From: Calothrix brevissima NIES-22
Lineage (GTDB): Bacteria; Cyanobacteriota; Cyanobacteriia; Cyanobacteriales; Nostocaceae
Direction of reading: 5' to 3'
Length of the DNA: 64,000 nt
Assembly: GCF_002367995.1 (NCBI RefSeq)
Contig: NZ_AP018207.1
Coordinates: 930,001-994,000 of the forward strand
The notes beneath the pieces were generated by a model. That model saw nothing but the letters and a program-made list of their open reading frames with translations. It made no database searches and was not told the origin of the DNA. Positions 8,822 through 17,937 of the stretch are shown here, one piece after another. A program made the translations under genes and the position numbers. Positions within the stretch are counted from its first letter, which is position 1, and the number at the start of each line of letters is the position of its first letter.

Positions 8822-10555
8822 TTAACTGTAGTGGCGGGGAGTGTAAACGGAGACATTACCATCAGGGCGTTGGATTGTTTTGGTTTTGCTAGAACCGATA
8901 ATAATTAGGGTTCGCATATCGGCTACTGTTGGTGTTAATTGTTCTAGGGTAATTACTTTTACAGTTTGTCCCTTCCGTCCGAGGTTTCGCCCTAATACTA
9001 CTGGGGTATCAGGTGTTCTATAGCGCAGCAATATATTTCTCGCTGCTGTCAATTGCCAAGTACGCTCTTTAGATACAGGATTGTAGAAGGCGATCGCAAA
9101 ATCAGCTTCAGCCGCCGCCGCAATTCGCTGTTCAATTATTGACCAAGGTTTTAAAATATCTGAAAGGGAAATAGTACAAAAATCATGCCCCAAGGGTGCG
9201 CCAATAGCTGCTGCTGTGGCTTGCATGGCGGAAATTCCCGGTGCAACATGAATTTCTACGCTGTCCCATTCTGGTTTATTGTGGCGATCCAAAACTTCAA
9301 AAATTGCTGTCGCCATCGCATAAATCCCCGGATCTCCAGAAGATACCACAGCTACATATCGTCCTTGGGCTGCTAAATCTAACGCCATTTCCGCCCGTGA
9401 AATTTCTTGGCGATTATCAGAATCATGTCGTTGTTTACCTTCAGCTAAGGAACCTACTAAATTTAAGTAAGTTGTATAACCGACCAAATCAGTAGCCGCT
9501 TTGAGGATTTCTTTCACTTCCGGAGACATCCATTGCGAACTACCAGGCCCCGTACCAATTACCGCTAATCGTCCCCGTGATTGTCCGATATTGCTGGGGT
9601 TGATGGGTTCGGGGGAAATTGCGATCGCTATTCCTGTTTCTGTCTTAATTACCTCTCCATCTTTTCCTATAGCGGCAATAGCTACCGCTTGGCTGGGACT
9701 ATAACCTTGTGTTAATAAACTTTCTAATTGATTTGAAGTAAAAAAGCGTATAGGCACTTTCAAGGCGCTAGCAACGGCATTAATTACCGGATTTGCGGCG
9801 ATGGTGAGGGGTGCAAATAATCCAGCTATCGATGCTGGTGCAAGTTCCGCCTCTGTTAATAGTTGCTGTATGGAAGCTAGTACCTCATCCTCAGTTCCAG
9901 AAATTTCATTAATTGCGATCGCAATTGTGGCAGGATGATAGATTAAACAATTTGGTGTAGGCTGAAGCAAGCGATCGCTAATTTTGATAGTTAAATTTCC
10001 ATTTGGATCAATGGGTAATTGACTGTTAGTTAACCAAGGCGCTACTCCTTCCAACTTCACCTGCGACCCAGCTAGCAAATCGGAAATAAAAGTTTTCGCA
10101 TCATCAGGATTAGCCAAATGATAACCAGCAGGCGGAGACAACAGCGCTGTGCGAAACCGAATATCGCCTGTAGTCGTAATTGCTGCTTTCACCTCAAACA
10201 CCTCAGCAATTCGTCGCGCTAAATCATTCACCCCACTCAATCCACCCAACAGAGGAACAACCGCGCTACCATCTTCAGCTACAGCGACTACTGGCGGTTC
10301 TTGGCGTTTATCAGAAATCATCGGTGCTAAGGTTCTAATTAAAATACCCGCCGCACAAATCCCGATTACTGGCGTTCCCTGGGCGAATAACTCCCGCACC
10401 GTCTCACCAAAATTACTAAAGCTGACATCTACCTCAGTAGTACGTCCCGCCAAACCGTATAACGTCGCCCCTGGTAAAACACTAGTTATTTTGCGTGCTA
10501 CTGCTACACTATTTTGACCCAACACCACAACAGCAGGTGCAACCTTCGTCATCAT
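8822..10555 (-). CDS. cobJ: Fused cobalamin biosynthesis protein CbiG / precorrin-3B C17-methyltransferase CobJ
   Basis: Bifunctional cobalamin (corrin ring) enzyme of about 577 residues. The N-terminal half is CbiG-like: GICAAGILIRTLAP, then GGLSGVNDLARRIAE and a CbiG C-terminal domain to about residue 315. The second half is the CobJ/CbiH methyltransferase: AVIGTGPGSSQWMSPE, VSSGDPGIYAMA, APGISAMQATAAAIGAPLGHDF and AFYNPVSKER, which are the SAM-binding motifs. CbiH/CobJ methylates C17 with ring contraction; CbiG opens the delta-lactone next, so the fusion joins consecutive steps. I place the start at the ATG at 10555, since the upstream in-frame leader looks like intergenic repeat. The fused form is known in cyanobacteria. 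Confidence 0.92.
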   Translation of the reverse strand: MMTKVAPAVVVLGQNSVAVARKITSVLPGATLYGLAGRTTEVDVSFSNFGETVRELFAQGTPVIGICAAGILIRTLAPMISDKRQEPPVVAVAEDGSAVVPLLGGLSGVNDLARRIAEVFEVKAAITTTGDIRFRTALLSPPAGYHLANPDDAKTFISDLLAGSQVKLEGVAPWLTNSQLPIDPNGNLTIKISDRLLQPTPNCLIYHPATIAIAINEISGTEDEVLASIQQLLTEAELAPASIAGLFAPLTIAANPVINAVASALKVPIRFFTSNQLESLLTQGYSPSQAVAIAAIGKDGEVIKTETGIAIAISPEPINPSNIGQSRGRLAVIGTGPGSSQWMSPEVKEILKAATDLVGYTTYLNLVGSLAEGKQRHDSDNRQEISRAEMALDLAAQGRYVAVVSSGDPGIYAMATAIFEVLDRHNKPEWDSVEIHVAPGISAMQATAAAIGAPLGHDFCTISLSDILKPWSIIEQRIAAAAEADFAIAFYNPVSKERTWQLTAARNILLRYRTPDTPVVLGRNLGRKGQTVKVITLEQLTPTVADMRTLIIIGSSKTKTIQRPDGNVSVYTPRHYS

Positions 10556-10748
10556 AAAAATTCTGGAACTGTATATAGGTATAGTTAAGAGTCCACAGTC
10601 AATAGTCAAGAGTCCAAAGTTAATAGTAATTCACTATGCCCAATGCCCCATGCCCAATGCCCCATACTTAATGCCCTTGAACCAATCAAAGATAATTTGG
10701 TAATATTCCAATGCGAAACCATTGAAACAAAAGCAACTCTTCATTACC

Positions 10749-11732
10749 ATGCCAACATCTGCAATTGACGCTCAAGACGCAGCAGCTATCCAAGCGGTAA
10801 CAGAAGGTGTTGCTGTATGCGATCGCTCTTTTTTTGGACGCATTCGTGTTTCTGATAGCGATCGCATCCGCTTTTTACACAACCAAAGTACTAACGATTT
10901 CCAAAGCTTAAAACCTGGGCAAGGCTGCGATACGGTAATGGTAACATCCACCGCCCGCACCATTGATTTAGTTACTGCCTACGTTTTAGAAGATGCAGTT
11001 TTATTGTTGGTTTCGCCTAACCGTCGCGAATATATCATGCAGTGGTTAGACCGCTATATCTTTTTTGCTGATAAAGTGCAATTAACCGATGTAACTGCTG
11101 AAACTGCAACCTTTAGCCTCATCGGCCATGAAAGTGATGCAATTATCGAAAAATTAGGTGCAGAATCAATTATCGGTCAACCCTATGGAACTCATGTAAT
11201 AGTCAACGGTAACTTAATTATTGCCGTTGGTAGTGGCTTGGCTTCTCCTGGATATACCCTAATTTTACCTGTCTCCGAAAAAGAGAAACTGTGGAATCAA
11301 ATTTTAGAATTAGGCGCAGTAGAGTTGAGCGATCGCGCTTGGGATACGTTACGAATATTACAAGGAAGACCCGCCCCAGACGCAGAACTCACAGATGATT
11401 ACAATCCCCTAGAAGTTGGCTTGTGGCAAACTATATCCTTTAATAAAGGCTGCTATATCGGACAAGAAACCATTGCCAGATTGAATACATATAAAGGTGT
11501 AAAACAAAACCTTTGGGGAATCCGTTTGAGTGGTATTGCGGAAGTTGGCAGTGCGATCGCCATTGGTGATGAAAAAGTTGGTAAACTCACCAGTTACACG
11601 GAAACATCTGACGGACACTTTGGACTAGGTTACATTCGCACCAAAGCTGGCGGTGTAGGCTTAAAAGTGCAAGTAGGAGAAACCCAAGGCGAAATATTAG
11701 CAATCCCCTTTGTTTCTCACGAATATCCTTAA
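10749..11732 (+). CDS. ygfZ: Folate-binding YgfZ/GcvT-like protein
   Basis: YgfZ proteins use tetrahydrofolate to help maintain iron-sulfur enzymes. The 327-residue product has the signature KGCYIGQETIARL, with the family's conserved Cys, near residues 231-243, plus the GcvT-like barrel (VCDRSFFGRIRVSDSDRIRFLHNQSTNDF). ATG at 10749 is preferred over the TTG nine codons upstream, as the homologous domain starts soon after. Single gene, divergent from cobJ. Confidence 0.88.
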   Translation: MPTSAIDAQDAAAIQAVTEGVAVCDRSFFGRIRVSDSDRIRFLHNQSTNDFQSLKPGQGCDTVMVTSTARTIDLVTAYVLEDAVLLLVSPNRREYIMQWLDRYIFFADKVQLTDVTAETATFSLIGHESDAIIEKLGAESIIGQPYGTHVIVNGNLIIAVGSGLASPGYTLILPVSEKEKLWNQILELGAVELSDRAWDTLRILQGRPAPDAELTDDYNPLEVGLWQTISFNKGCYIGQETIARLNTYKGVKQNLWGIRLSGIAEVGSAIAIGDEKVGKLTSYTETSDGHFGLGYIRTKAGGVGLKVQVGETQGEILAIPFVSHEYP

Positions 11733-11936
11733 TATCAAGATACACCTAATTCTTTTCCAACATATCGAACTGAAAAAACTCTGCGTAACTTTGCGTTAAC
11801 CTTAGCGTCCCTTTGCGTTCAAAAAAACTTTTGAGCCACTTCCCATCTCATCGGCAGAGATTAAATTTACATTTTTAAACTTTAGATATAACCATAGATA
11901 AAATACAATGCTTATCATAGATTTCTTCAATCATTG

Positions 11937-12674
11937 ATGAAATATCACACCATTGATGAACTTCTCAGCAATAATCAGTCTTGGGTAGCTGAGAAACTAG
12001 CCCTAGACGCGAATTACTTTAACAAATTAGCAGACGGACAAAAACCACCTTTTCTTTACATAGGTTGTTCTGACAGTCGTTTACCACTGACAAACTTTAC
12101 CCGCACAGAACCCGGAGAATTATTTGTACATCGCAACATTGCTAATCAAGTTTCCCTTACAGATATGAACTTCTTAGCAGTTTTAGATTATGCAGTTTCC
12201 CACCTTCAGATTCAACACATCATTGTTTGTGGACACTACGATTGCGGTGGAATCAAAACAGCACTAGAAGGAAGAAGCACCGGACTAATTGACAACTGGG
12301 TAAATCCGATTCGAGAACTCTACCTACAAAAACAACAGGAAATAGACGCTTTACCAACTAGAGAAGCGCGTCTTAATCGCCTAGCAGAAATCAACGTACT
12401 AGCGCAAGTCAAAAATCTCTATCAAACGCCCATCATCAGGAAAGCACTCCACGAGCAAAACGCCCCAAATATTCATGGTTGGGTGCTAGACATCAAAACT
12501 GGGTTAATCAAAGACTTAAATATATCAACTGTACAATGGCAAATACTTTCATCTCCCTTATTTACCAACTCCTCAATTCTCAATAATATGTCCGAGATTC
12601 ATCCCACAGAAGGAGTCGCGGGTTGTTGTTGCGAACAAGCCAGCAAATCAAAGTTAACTACGGCTGAAAATTAG
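11937..12674 (+). CDS. Beta-class carbonic anhydrase
   Basis: Catalyses interconversion of CO2 and bicarbonate with zinc. The 245-residue protein has all three zinc ligands: Cys44 in CSDSRLP, with the Asp-Arg dyad Asp46 and Arg48, and His100 and Cys103 in HYDCGG. A C-terminal extension of about 35 residues contains CCC (GCCCEQASKS). No signal peptide or carboxysome-targeting domain is evident, so a cytosolic or loosely associated enzyme is likely. It may act in the carbon-concentrating mechanism alongside the cmp transporter. ATG at 11937 is preferred to the TTG just before. Confidence 0.93.
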   Translation: MKYHTIDELLSNNQSWVAEKLALDANYFNKLADGQKPPFLYIGCSDSRLPLTNFTRTEPGELFVHRNIANQVSLTDMNFLAVLDYAVSHLQIQHIIVCGHYDCGGIKTALEGRSTGLIDNWVNPIRELYLQKQQEIDALPTREARLNRLAEINVLAQVKNLYQTPIIRKALHEQNAPNIHGWVLDIKTGLIKDLNISTVQWQILSSPLFTNSSILNNMSEIHPTEGVAGCCCEQASKSKLTTAEN

Positions 12675-12813
12675 TCAATAGTCAACAGTCAACAGTCAAC
12701 AGTAAAAATTCTTCTCTGGGTATTGACTATTCACTGATGAAATTTTAATATGCGTTGCGCTAAACACAACGCACTTTAAATCATACTCACTATTAACTAT
12801 TGATCATTGACCC

Positions 12814-12848
12814 TTGACTATTGACTATTGACTATTGACTATTGACCA
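12814..12848. repeat. Heptamer tandem repeat TTGACTA x4 plus TTGACCA
   Basis: Five perfect-phase 7-base units lie immediately after the stop of the - strand gene and face the carbonic anhydrase gene. Another copy of the same family lies at 12675-12705 (AGTCAAC units). Confidence 0.85.
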
Positions 12849-12849
12849 T

Positions 12850-13731
12850 TCAAAAATGAATATAAATAGCCTCCTCTGGATTCCAATCAACACCTTGACA
12901 AAATTCGTCTACCCAAGAAGCTAAACTACGAGCATTACTACTAGGTGAGATTTGAGTTTTAGTAGGAACAACTGGTAATTGCATCTTCAATTGATTATCA
13001 TTGCTAGGAATTTTGATCGCAACAGCCAGAGATTTCAAACTAGTGTAATTTTGGGGAATCTCCGTAGGCATTGCCGAAGGTAAAATGGTTTGGCTTTGTT
13101 TAGAAATCTCATTACTGATAGCAAGCGATCGCTCTGGCTGATTTTGCACTATAGTCTCACTAGCTAGCTTATCCATAACTAGCGTCGTCGCTGAAGATTC
13201 TCGACTTACTGGAGTAGCCAGTGCAACTGATGTCACAGGTTGGCGATCGCGAACTACTTCATTAGCTCCCGTAAACGATGATACATTAATCTTGGTTGGA
13301 GCCATATCACCAAATGGCTGTTCAGAATTTAATATTCTTGTTGGCGAACTAGAAATATCCTCTAAATTTTCAGTTACTAAAGATACATGCTGGACTCGAT
13401 CCTGAATTTCTGTTAACGGCTCATTTGACAATGAATCAGCAGCCATAAAATCGTCTTGAATTATCAAATCCAACTCTTCGTCAGGACTAAAGTTAAGACC
13501 CAAAGCCGCAATAATTTTATCAGGGTTATTGCTGAGTTCAGTTAAAAAATCAAGTATCTGTTCAAACTGCGGTTCTAACACAGATAAAGTCGCCAACATA
13601 AAACCAGAACAAGGCCGGCGCACACCATCATAAGTACCCCAAATTCGCATTTTGACTAACCAAGGGCGATTTTGTGCGTAATAACCCAGCCACTTCATTT
13701 TTAATGATTGACGTAGCTGCTGAATATTCAT
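12850..13731 (-). CDS. Conserved cyanobacterial protein of unknown function
   Basis: About 293 residues, starting at MNIQQLRQSLKMKW (ATG at 13731; an earlier in-frame ATG gives eight unlikely residues). The N-terminal 90 residues are compact and basic-aromatic (WLGYYAQNRPWLVKMRIWGTY) with a hydrophobic stretch around GFMLATLSVLEPQF. A long Ser/Thr/Gln-rich linker with low complexity follows (about residues 100-255), then a short folded tail WVDEFCQGVDWNPEEA. The tail and head are probably the conserved parts. It lies 54 bases downstream of the ferredoxin-like gene on the same strand, so they may be co-transcribed. Function not recognised. Confidence 0.7.
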   Translation of the reverse strand: MNIQQLRQSLKMKWLGYYAQNRPWLVKMRIWGTYDGVRRPCSGFMLATLSVLEPQFEQILDFLTELSNNPDKIIAALGLNFSPDEELDLIIQDDFMAADSLSNEPLTEIQDRVQHVSLVTENLEDISSSPTRILNSEQPFGDMAPTKINVSSFTGANEVVRDRQPVTSVALATPVSRESSATTLVMDKLASETIVQNQPERSLAISNEISKQSQTILPSAMPTEIPQNYTSLKSLAVAIKIPSNDNQLKMQLPVVPTKTQISPSSNARSLASWVDEFCQGVDWNPEEAIYIHF

Positions 13732-13785
13732 TGGCTTCCTCACTTCGGTCAACAAAGAGTGCAGACTGATATATTTTGAAACACT

Positions 13786-14118
13786 TTATCCCTGGGGATG
13801 AAACCGATAATAAAGCATCTGCTTGACTCTTTGATCGCCTAATAGATGTTGTTCTACCAATAGAGGTACTTCACTCGGTTGAACGCCGCTATACCAGACC
13901 ATCTCAGGTAATACTAATACCATAGGGCCATTGCCACATTGCCCCAAACAACCGCTAGCTGTAACAATTACACCAGCAACAGGCAAAGCAGCAAAGGCCG
14001 CTAAAACATCAGCTGCACCTTGTTTTTTACAAGTACGGTTTTGACAAACGCGCACGCATTTGGGCGAAGAATTGGGATCTGTTCTAAGAAAGTCCGATGA
14101 TTGAGTGATGTTTGACAT
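13786..14118 (-). CDS. Thioredoxin-like [2Fe-2S] ferredoxin domain protein
   Basis: A 110-residue protein with the thioredoxin-like ferredoxin fold. The four cluster cysteines are placed as CVRVCQNRTCKKQG (near residues 21-34) and ASGCLGQCGNGPMV (near 56-70). It resembles the NuoE/HoxE-type cluster domain standing alone, which shuttles electrons or acts as a sensor. Partner unknown. It lies upstream of the unknown 293-residue gene on the same strand. Confidence 0.87.
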   Translation of the reverse strand: MSNITQSSDFLRTDPNSSPKCVRVCQNRTCKKQGAADVLAAFAALPVAGVIVTASGCLGQCGNGPMVLVLPEMVWYSGVQPSEVPLLVEQHLLGDQRVKQMLYYRFHPQG

Positions 14119-14254
14119 TTTTTACCAACCATAGAGACATAGAGGAGTCAGTGCATTGCGCGGGTTTCCCGCGTTGTAGCAACTGACATGGCGCAGAGGA
14201 GAGGACAAGGGGGATAAATGACAATTGTACAGACAAGGGTTATCGCGTCTCTAA

Positions 14255-15229
14255 CTAATCCACAGACAGCCCTTTAGACGCTAACCATTCCCGATTGAAT
14301 ATCCGCGACTGATAGCGCGAACCACTATCACACAAAATCGTAACAATAGTATGTCCGGGGCCTAACTGCTTGGCTAAAGCAACAGCCGCCCCCACATTAA
14401 TCCCTGTAGAGCCGCCCATTAATAATCCATCTTTTCTCAGCAGTTGATAAACTACTCGCAACGCTTCTTTATCATCTATCTGAATCGCATCATCTGCTGG
14501 TACGCCTTCCATATTCGCTGTAATGCGACTGTTACCAATACCCTCGGTAATGGAATTTCCTTCGATTTTGATTTCACCAGTTTTGATGTAGCTGTAAAGC
14601 CCACTACCTAAAGGATCTGCCACAACACATTTAACTGCTGGATTCTTTTCTTTTAAGTAAAGTGCCACACCCGCAAATGTACCACCAGTTCCCGTTGCAG
14701 CTACCCAGCCATCAACTTTACCATCTGTTTGCGCCCAAATTTCTGGCCCTGTAGTTTCATAATGGGCTTGGCGGTTAGCTAAATTATCAAATTGATTCGC
14801 CCAAATAGCATTATCTAATTCAGCCGCTATTCTCCCAGATAATTTGACATAATTATTCGGATCTTTATAAGGTACAGCAGGAACCGGGCGAACTTCTGCA
14901 CCTAAAGTTGTTAATGCGTCTATTTTTTCTTGAGACTGAGTATTCGGAATAATAATTAGGCATTTATAACCTTTGGCGTTACAAATATGCGCCAATCCAA
15001 TACCAGTATTACCAGCAGTACCTTCAACTACTGTACCGCCCGGTTTGAGCAAGCCTTTTTTTTCCGCATCTTCAATAATATAAAGTGCAGCGCGGTCTTT
15101 GACGGAACCACCAGGATTAAGAAACTCTGCTTTAGCGAGAATTTCACACCCCGTTTCTTCACTAAAGCTGTTTAAGCGTATTAGAGGTGTATTGCCAATG
15201 CTACCAACGAAGCCATGTTTGATATCCAT
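14255..15229 (-). CDS. cysK: Cysteine synthase A (O-acetylserine sulfhydrylase)
   Basis: PLP-dependent enzyme making cysteine from O-acetylserine and sulfide. The 324-residue protein shows the PLP lysine in [11 protein letters not shown] (near residue 44), the substrate loop [10 protein letters not shown], the phosphate-binding TGTGGTFAG and the C-terminal [11 protein letters not shown]. Full length for the family. ATG at 15229. The gene is alone, between the ferredoxin-like gene and NTRC. CysK and CysM types overlap, so isozyme class is uncertain. Confidence 0.92.
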   Translation of the reverse strand: MDIKHGFVGSIGNTPLIRLNSFSEETGCEILAKAEFLNPGGSVKDRAALYIIEDAEKKGLLKPGGTVVEGTAGNTGIGLAHICNAKGYKCLIIIPNTQSQEKIDALTTLGAEVRPVPAVPYKDPNNYVKLSGRIAAELDNAIWANQFDNLANRQAHYETTGPEIWAQTDGKVDGWVAATGTGGTFAGVALYLKEKNPAVKCVVADPLGSGLYSYIKTGEIKIEGNSITEGIGNSRITANMEGVPADDAIQIDDKEALRVVYQLLRKDGLLMGGSTGINVGAAVALAKQLGPGHTIVTILCDSGSRYQSRIFNREWLASKGLSVD

Positions 15230-15400
15230 TTTTGCCTGTACCTAAGTTCTGTCTATAAAAATTTTGGCTTATAGTGGCGGCAATATGGATTTATTGGTCA
15301 AGGAAAATGGGCATGGGGCATTGGGCATGGGGCATTGATTATTTCTCCCTTGTTCTCCTTGCCCTGCTTGCCCCTTCCCTCATCCCCAAATCCCAGTGCT

Positions 15401-16774
15401 TCAAAGATTACTTTCAATCAATTGGCGATACTCGCTTTTCTGCTTCACACCTTTGACTTCTTTGATCAGTTCTTTATTTTTGAACAATTGAATCGTTGGT
15501 GTACCCGTCACACCAGCATTTTCAGCAATTTCGCGGTCTTTATCGATGTCAATTTCAATAAAGTGAATTTTGCCGTCAAATTCATCAACCACTTTATTAA
15601 GTATTGGTTTCAGGGTATGACAAGGGCCGCAACCAGGCGCAACATATTTTACCAGCAGCAAGCGATCGCTTTCATGAAATAGTTTCCGCAAAGCATAACC
15701 ACCTTCATGTCGTGTCGCATTTAAACTAAATTCCGCTTGTTGTTCAGCTTCAGTTTTCTTTGCTGCTGGCTGATGTTCTAATTCATTAGTTGGTGTTTCT
15801 GGCTGTTGATGGAATTCTTGAATCAATCCATTAGCAGATAACCAGCGTTCAGCCAGCATCGCGGACATACAGCCAGTACCCGCAGCCGTAATTGCTTGAC
15901 GAAACTCATGATCTTGCACATCACCAGCAGCAAATACACCTTCAACGCTGGTTTCTACAGAACCATGCTTAGTAGCAACATATCCGACTTCATCTAGTTC
16001 TAATTGTCCCTTAAATAGAGAAGTATTGGGAGTGTGACCAATAGCGTAGAACAAACCCTTTACGTGCAGTTTGCTTTCTTCGCCAGTTTTGGTATTGCGG
16101 ATTTTCACCCCATCGATGTGGCCGTTACCAAAGATATCTACCGCTTCTGTGTTCCAATGTACCTGGATTTTGGGATTGCTTAAAACCCTGTCTTGCATGG
16201 CTTTAGAAGCCCGCATTTTATCAGAACGCACCAGAAGATTGACTTTAGAGCCATACTTGGTTAAGTAAATTGACTCTTCCGCCGCCGAGTCGCCAGCACC
16301 AATCACAGCCAGTTCCGCACCGTGGAAAATCGGCGTTGCACCATCGCAAATCGCACAAGCAGAAATTCCCCGACTCCAGAATTCATGTTCGCTGGGTAAA
16401 CCTAAACGCTTGGCAGTTGCACCAGTGGCAATAATAATACTGTTGGCTTTAACTTCCCTTTCCTCTGAACGCACAGTAAACGGACGCTGAGTCAAATCAA
16501 CTGATATCACATCTTCTGTATATAATTCAGCCCCCCAGCGTTCAGCTTGCGCCTTCATTCTGTCCATTAATTCCGGCCCGGTAATCCCTTGGGGAAACCC
16601 AGGAAAGTTTTCCACTTCCGTCGTTGTCATCAATTGCCCACCAGGCAAACCCCCTGCTTGGAAGCCTTCAAATACCACAGGTTTCAGGTTAGCTCGCCCG
16701 GCATATATCGCCGCCGTGTATCCTGCTGGCCCAGAACCGATAATTACCAAATTTTCTACTGTCGGGTTGGTCAT
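15401..16774 (-). CDS. ntrC: NADPH-thioredoxin reductase C (NTRC), reductase-thioredoxin fusion
   Basis: Redox enzyme that reduces 2-Cys peroxiredoxin and other targets using NADPH. In one 457-residue chain, residues 1-320 form the FAD/NADPH thioredoxin reductase ([10 protein letters not shown] at 13-22 for FAD; active-site CAIC at 140-143; [10 protein letters not shown] for NADPH). A Glu/Gln-rich linker follows, then a thioredoxin domain with CGPC at 382-385 and the cis-Pro in TGTPT. NTRC is found in oxygenic phototrophs. The name ntrC here must not be confused with the nitrogen regulator NtrC. No sign of damage. Confidence 0.95.
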   Translation of the reverse strand: MTNPTVENLVIIGSGPAGYTAAIYAGRANLKPVVFEGFQAGGLPGGQLMTTTEVENFPGFPQGITGPELMDRMKAQAERWGAELYTEDVISVDLTQRPFTVRSEEREVKANSIIIATGATAKRLGLPSEHEFWSRGISACAICDGATPIFHGAELAVIGAGDSAAEESIYLTKYGSKVNLLVRSDKMRASKAMQDRVLSNPKIQVHWNTEAVDIFGNGHIDGVKIRNTKTGEESKLHVKGLFYAIGHTPNTSLFKGQLELDEVGYVATKHGSVETSVEGVFAAGDVQDHEFRQAITAAGTGCMSAMLAERWLSANGLIQEFHQQPETPTNELEHQPAAKKTEAEQQAEFSLNATRHEGGYALRKLFHESDRLLLVKYVAPGCGPCHTLKPILNKVVDEFDGKIHFIEIDIDKDREIAENAGVTGTPTIQLFKNKELIKEVKGVKQKSEYRQLIESNL

Positions 16775-17080
16775 AACAGTTATACAAACTCATAACGACT
16801 ACGCTTAATATAGCATAACAAACTGCGATCGCAATTGGGAAGACTAGGGAATTGAGAGCGATCGCAGGTTATAAGTAGATATGCGCAGACTAAGCTTCAA
16901 TCCTCGTTCCTTACTCCCTTCAACTTTTCTCACGGTAACGCTACTATCTCCTCATTACCTAAAATTTTGTATATAAAACAACAAAAAAATATTTTTTCTA
17001 CTTAGTGATATGAAACTGTAATCAGATGGGTAAGTTCTTTCTAGAACAAACAACTCACCCAGACCGCAGGGAAAACACTT
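16775..17080. other. Intergenic region with pilin 5' leader hairpin
   Basis: This is the divergent spacer between NTRC and the pilin gene. At 17027-17061, TGGGTAAGTT and AACTCACCCA form an imperfect stem with a smaller GTTCT/AGAAC hairpin inside it, ending about 20 bases before the pilin ATG. It lies in the pilin mRNA leader and could affect translation or stability. Confidence 0.45.
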
Positions 17081-17611
17081 ATGAAAACCGAACTTAAAGC
17101 AAAATTCCTTCAGCACATTCTCGGTAAAAAGAAAGACGAACAAGGTTTCACACTTATTGAATTGTTGGTAGTAATCATCATTATCGGTATTCTGTCTGCG
17201 ATCGCGCTACCTTCATTCCTCAACCAAGCCAAGAAAGCTAAACAATCAGAATCTAAGACCTATGTTGGTTCCATGAACAAAGGTCAACAAGCTTACTACA
17301 CAGAAAATGACGCATTTGCTAACAATGTAAATGACACAGGAATTGGAATTAAAACCCAAACTAGCAACTATACATACGGTACATCCACATCAGGAACCGG
17401 TACATCTGCTATTGCGTTAACCTTCTCAGACTTAGTAACTGGCGTTACTGGCTTGAAAAATTATGGCGGTAGAGTCTACCTACAACAAGTAGGTGCCAAC
17501 TCTGAATTAACCAGTATCGCTTTCCTCTGTGAAGCAAATAATGTAGCAGTTAGCGGTTCAGGTTTGACAAGTACCGATAGTTGTGCTAGTAGTGGAAAAT
17601 TTATCAAGTAA
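17081..17611 (+). CDS. pilA: Type IV major-pilin-like protein
   Basis: A secreted filament subunit of 176 residues. A short basic leader (residues 1-22) ends in Gly22, the prepilin peptidase site is QG|FTLIE, and Glu27 is the conserved +5 residue. The hydrophobic N-terminal helix follows (LLVVIIIIGILSAIALPSFL). The globular part has a Ser/Thr-rich tract at about 92-110 (TQTSNYTYGTSTSGTGTS) and a likely disulfide between Cys150 and Cys168. Paralogues of this type occur in cyanobacterial type IV pilus systems, so whether it is the major pilin or a minor one is not decidable. It lies upstream of the O-GlcNAc-transferase-like gene in the same direction. The Ser/Thr tract is a plausible O-glycosylation region. 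Confidence 0.9.
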   Translation: MKTELKAKFLQHILGKKKDEQGFTLIELLVVIIIIGILSAIALPSFLNQAKKAKQSESKTYVGSMNKGQQAYYTENDAFANNVNDTGIGIKTQTSNYTYGTSTSGTGTSAIALTFSDLVTGVTGLKNYGGRVYLQQVGANSELTSIAFLCEANNVAVSGSGLTSTDSCASSGKFIK

Positions 17612-17655
17612 AAATCAATCAGCTACTCTTAAGCTGCTCGTCATTTAGATCGGTT

Positions 17656-17736
17656 AAGGCCAAAACACTAAATCCTTATGCTGGAACTGTGACAGCAGAT
17701 GGGAATACCCAATTTAAATGCATGACAGCTTACTGT
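17656..17736 (+). pseudogene. Possible pilin C-terminal remnant after pilA
   Basis: In the +1 frame relative to pilA, the sequence reads LNPYAGTVTADGNTQF then two spaced cysteines. This resembles the pilin pattern L-x-x-Y-x-G-x-V followed by a Cys, as in LKNYGGRVYL of the intact gene. It has no start codon and is short, so it may be the relic of a duplicated pilin, or chance. Confidence 0.2.
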
Positions 17737-17753
17737 ATGACAGTAGGAGATAC

Positions 17754-17797
17754 ATATTCACTTCTCAAAAAAATTTGGGAGGTGAATATTTTTTCGT
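17754..17797 (+). terminator. Rho-independent terminator of the pilin gene
   Basis: Perfect 8-base stem ATATTCAC ... GTGAATAT at 17754-17761 and 17782-17789, extended inward by TTCTC/GGGAG pairing, then a T-rich run. It would separate pilin from the downstream TPR-OGT gene, at least in part. Confidence 0.8.
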
Positions 17798-17937
17798 TTT
17801 TAATAACAAATAATTGAAATTAAAAAATATTTGTACAGCGAATTTAAGTTTATCAAAATATTATCATTTAAATCTTAACTTTACTGTAATTACAAGAGTG
17901 AGATATAACAGAACAGTAAATTAACTGAGATTATAAA

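Noticed and set aside
12675-12850. Possible CRISPR-like array from repeated TTGACTA units
   Set aside because: Units are 7 bases in direct tandem, with no spacers; these are STRR repeats.
17081-17611. Pseudopilin of a type II secretion system
   Set aside because: No other secretion genes nearby; size and Cys pair fit a type IV pilin, although a minor pilin role cannot be excluded.
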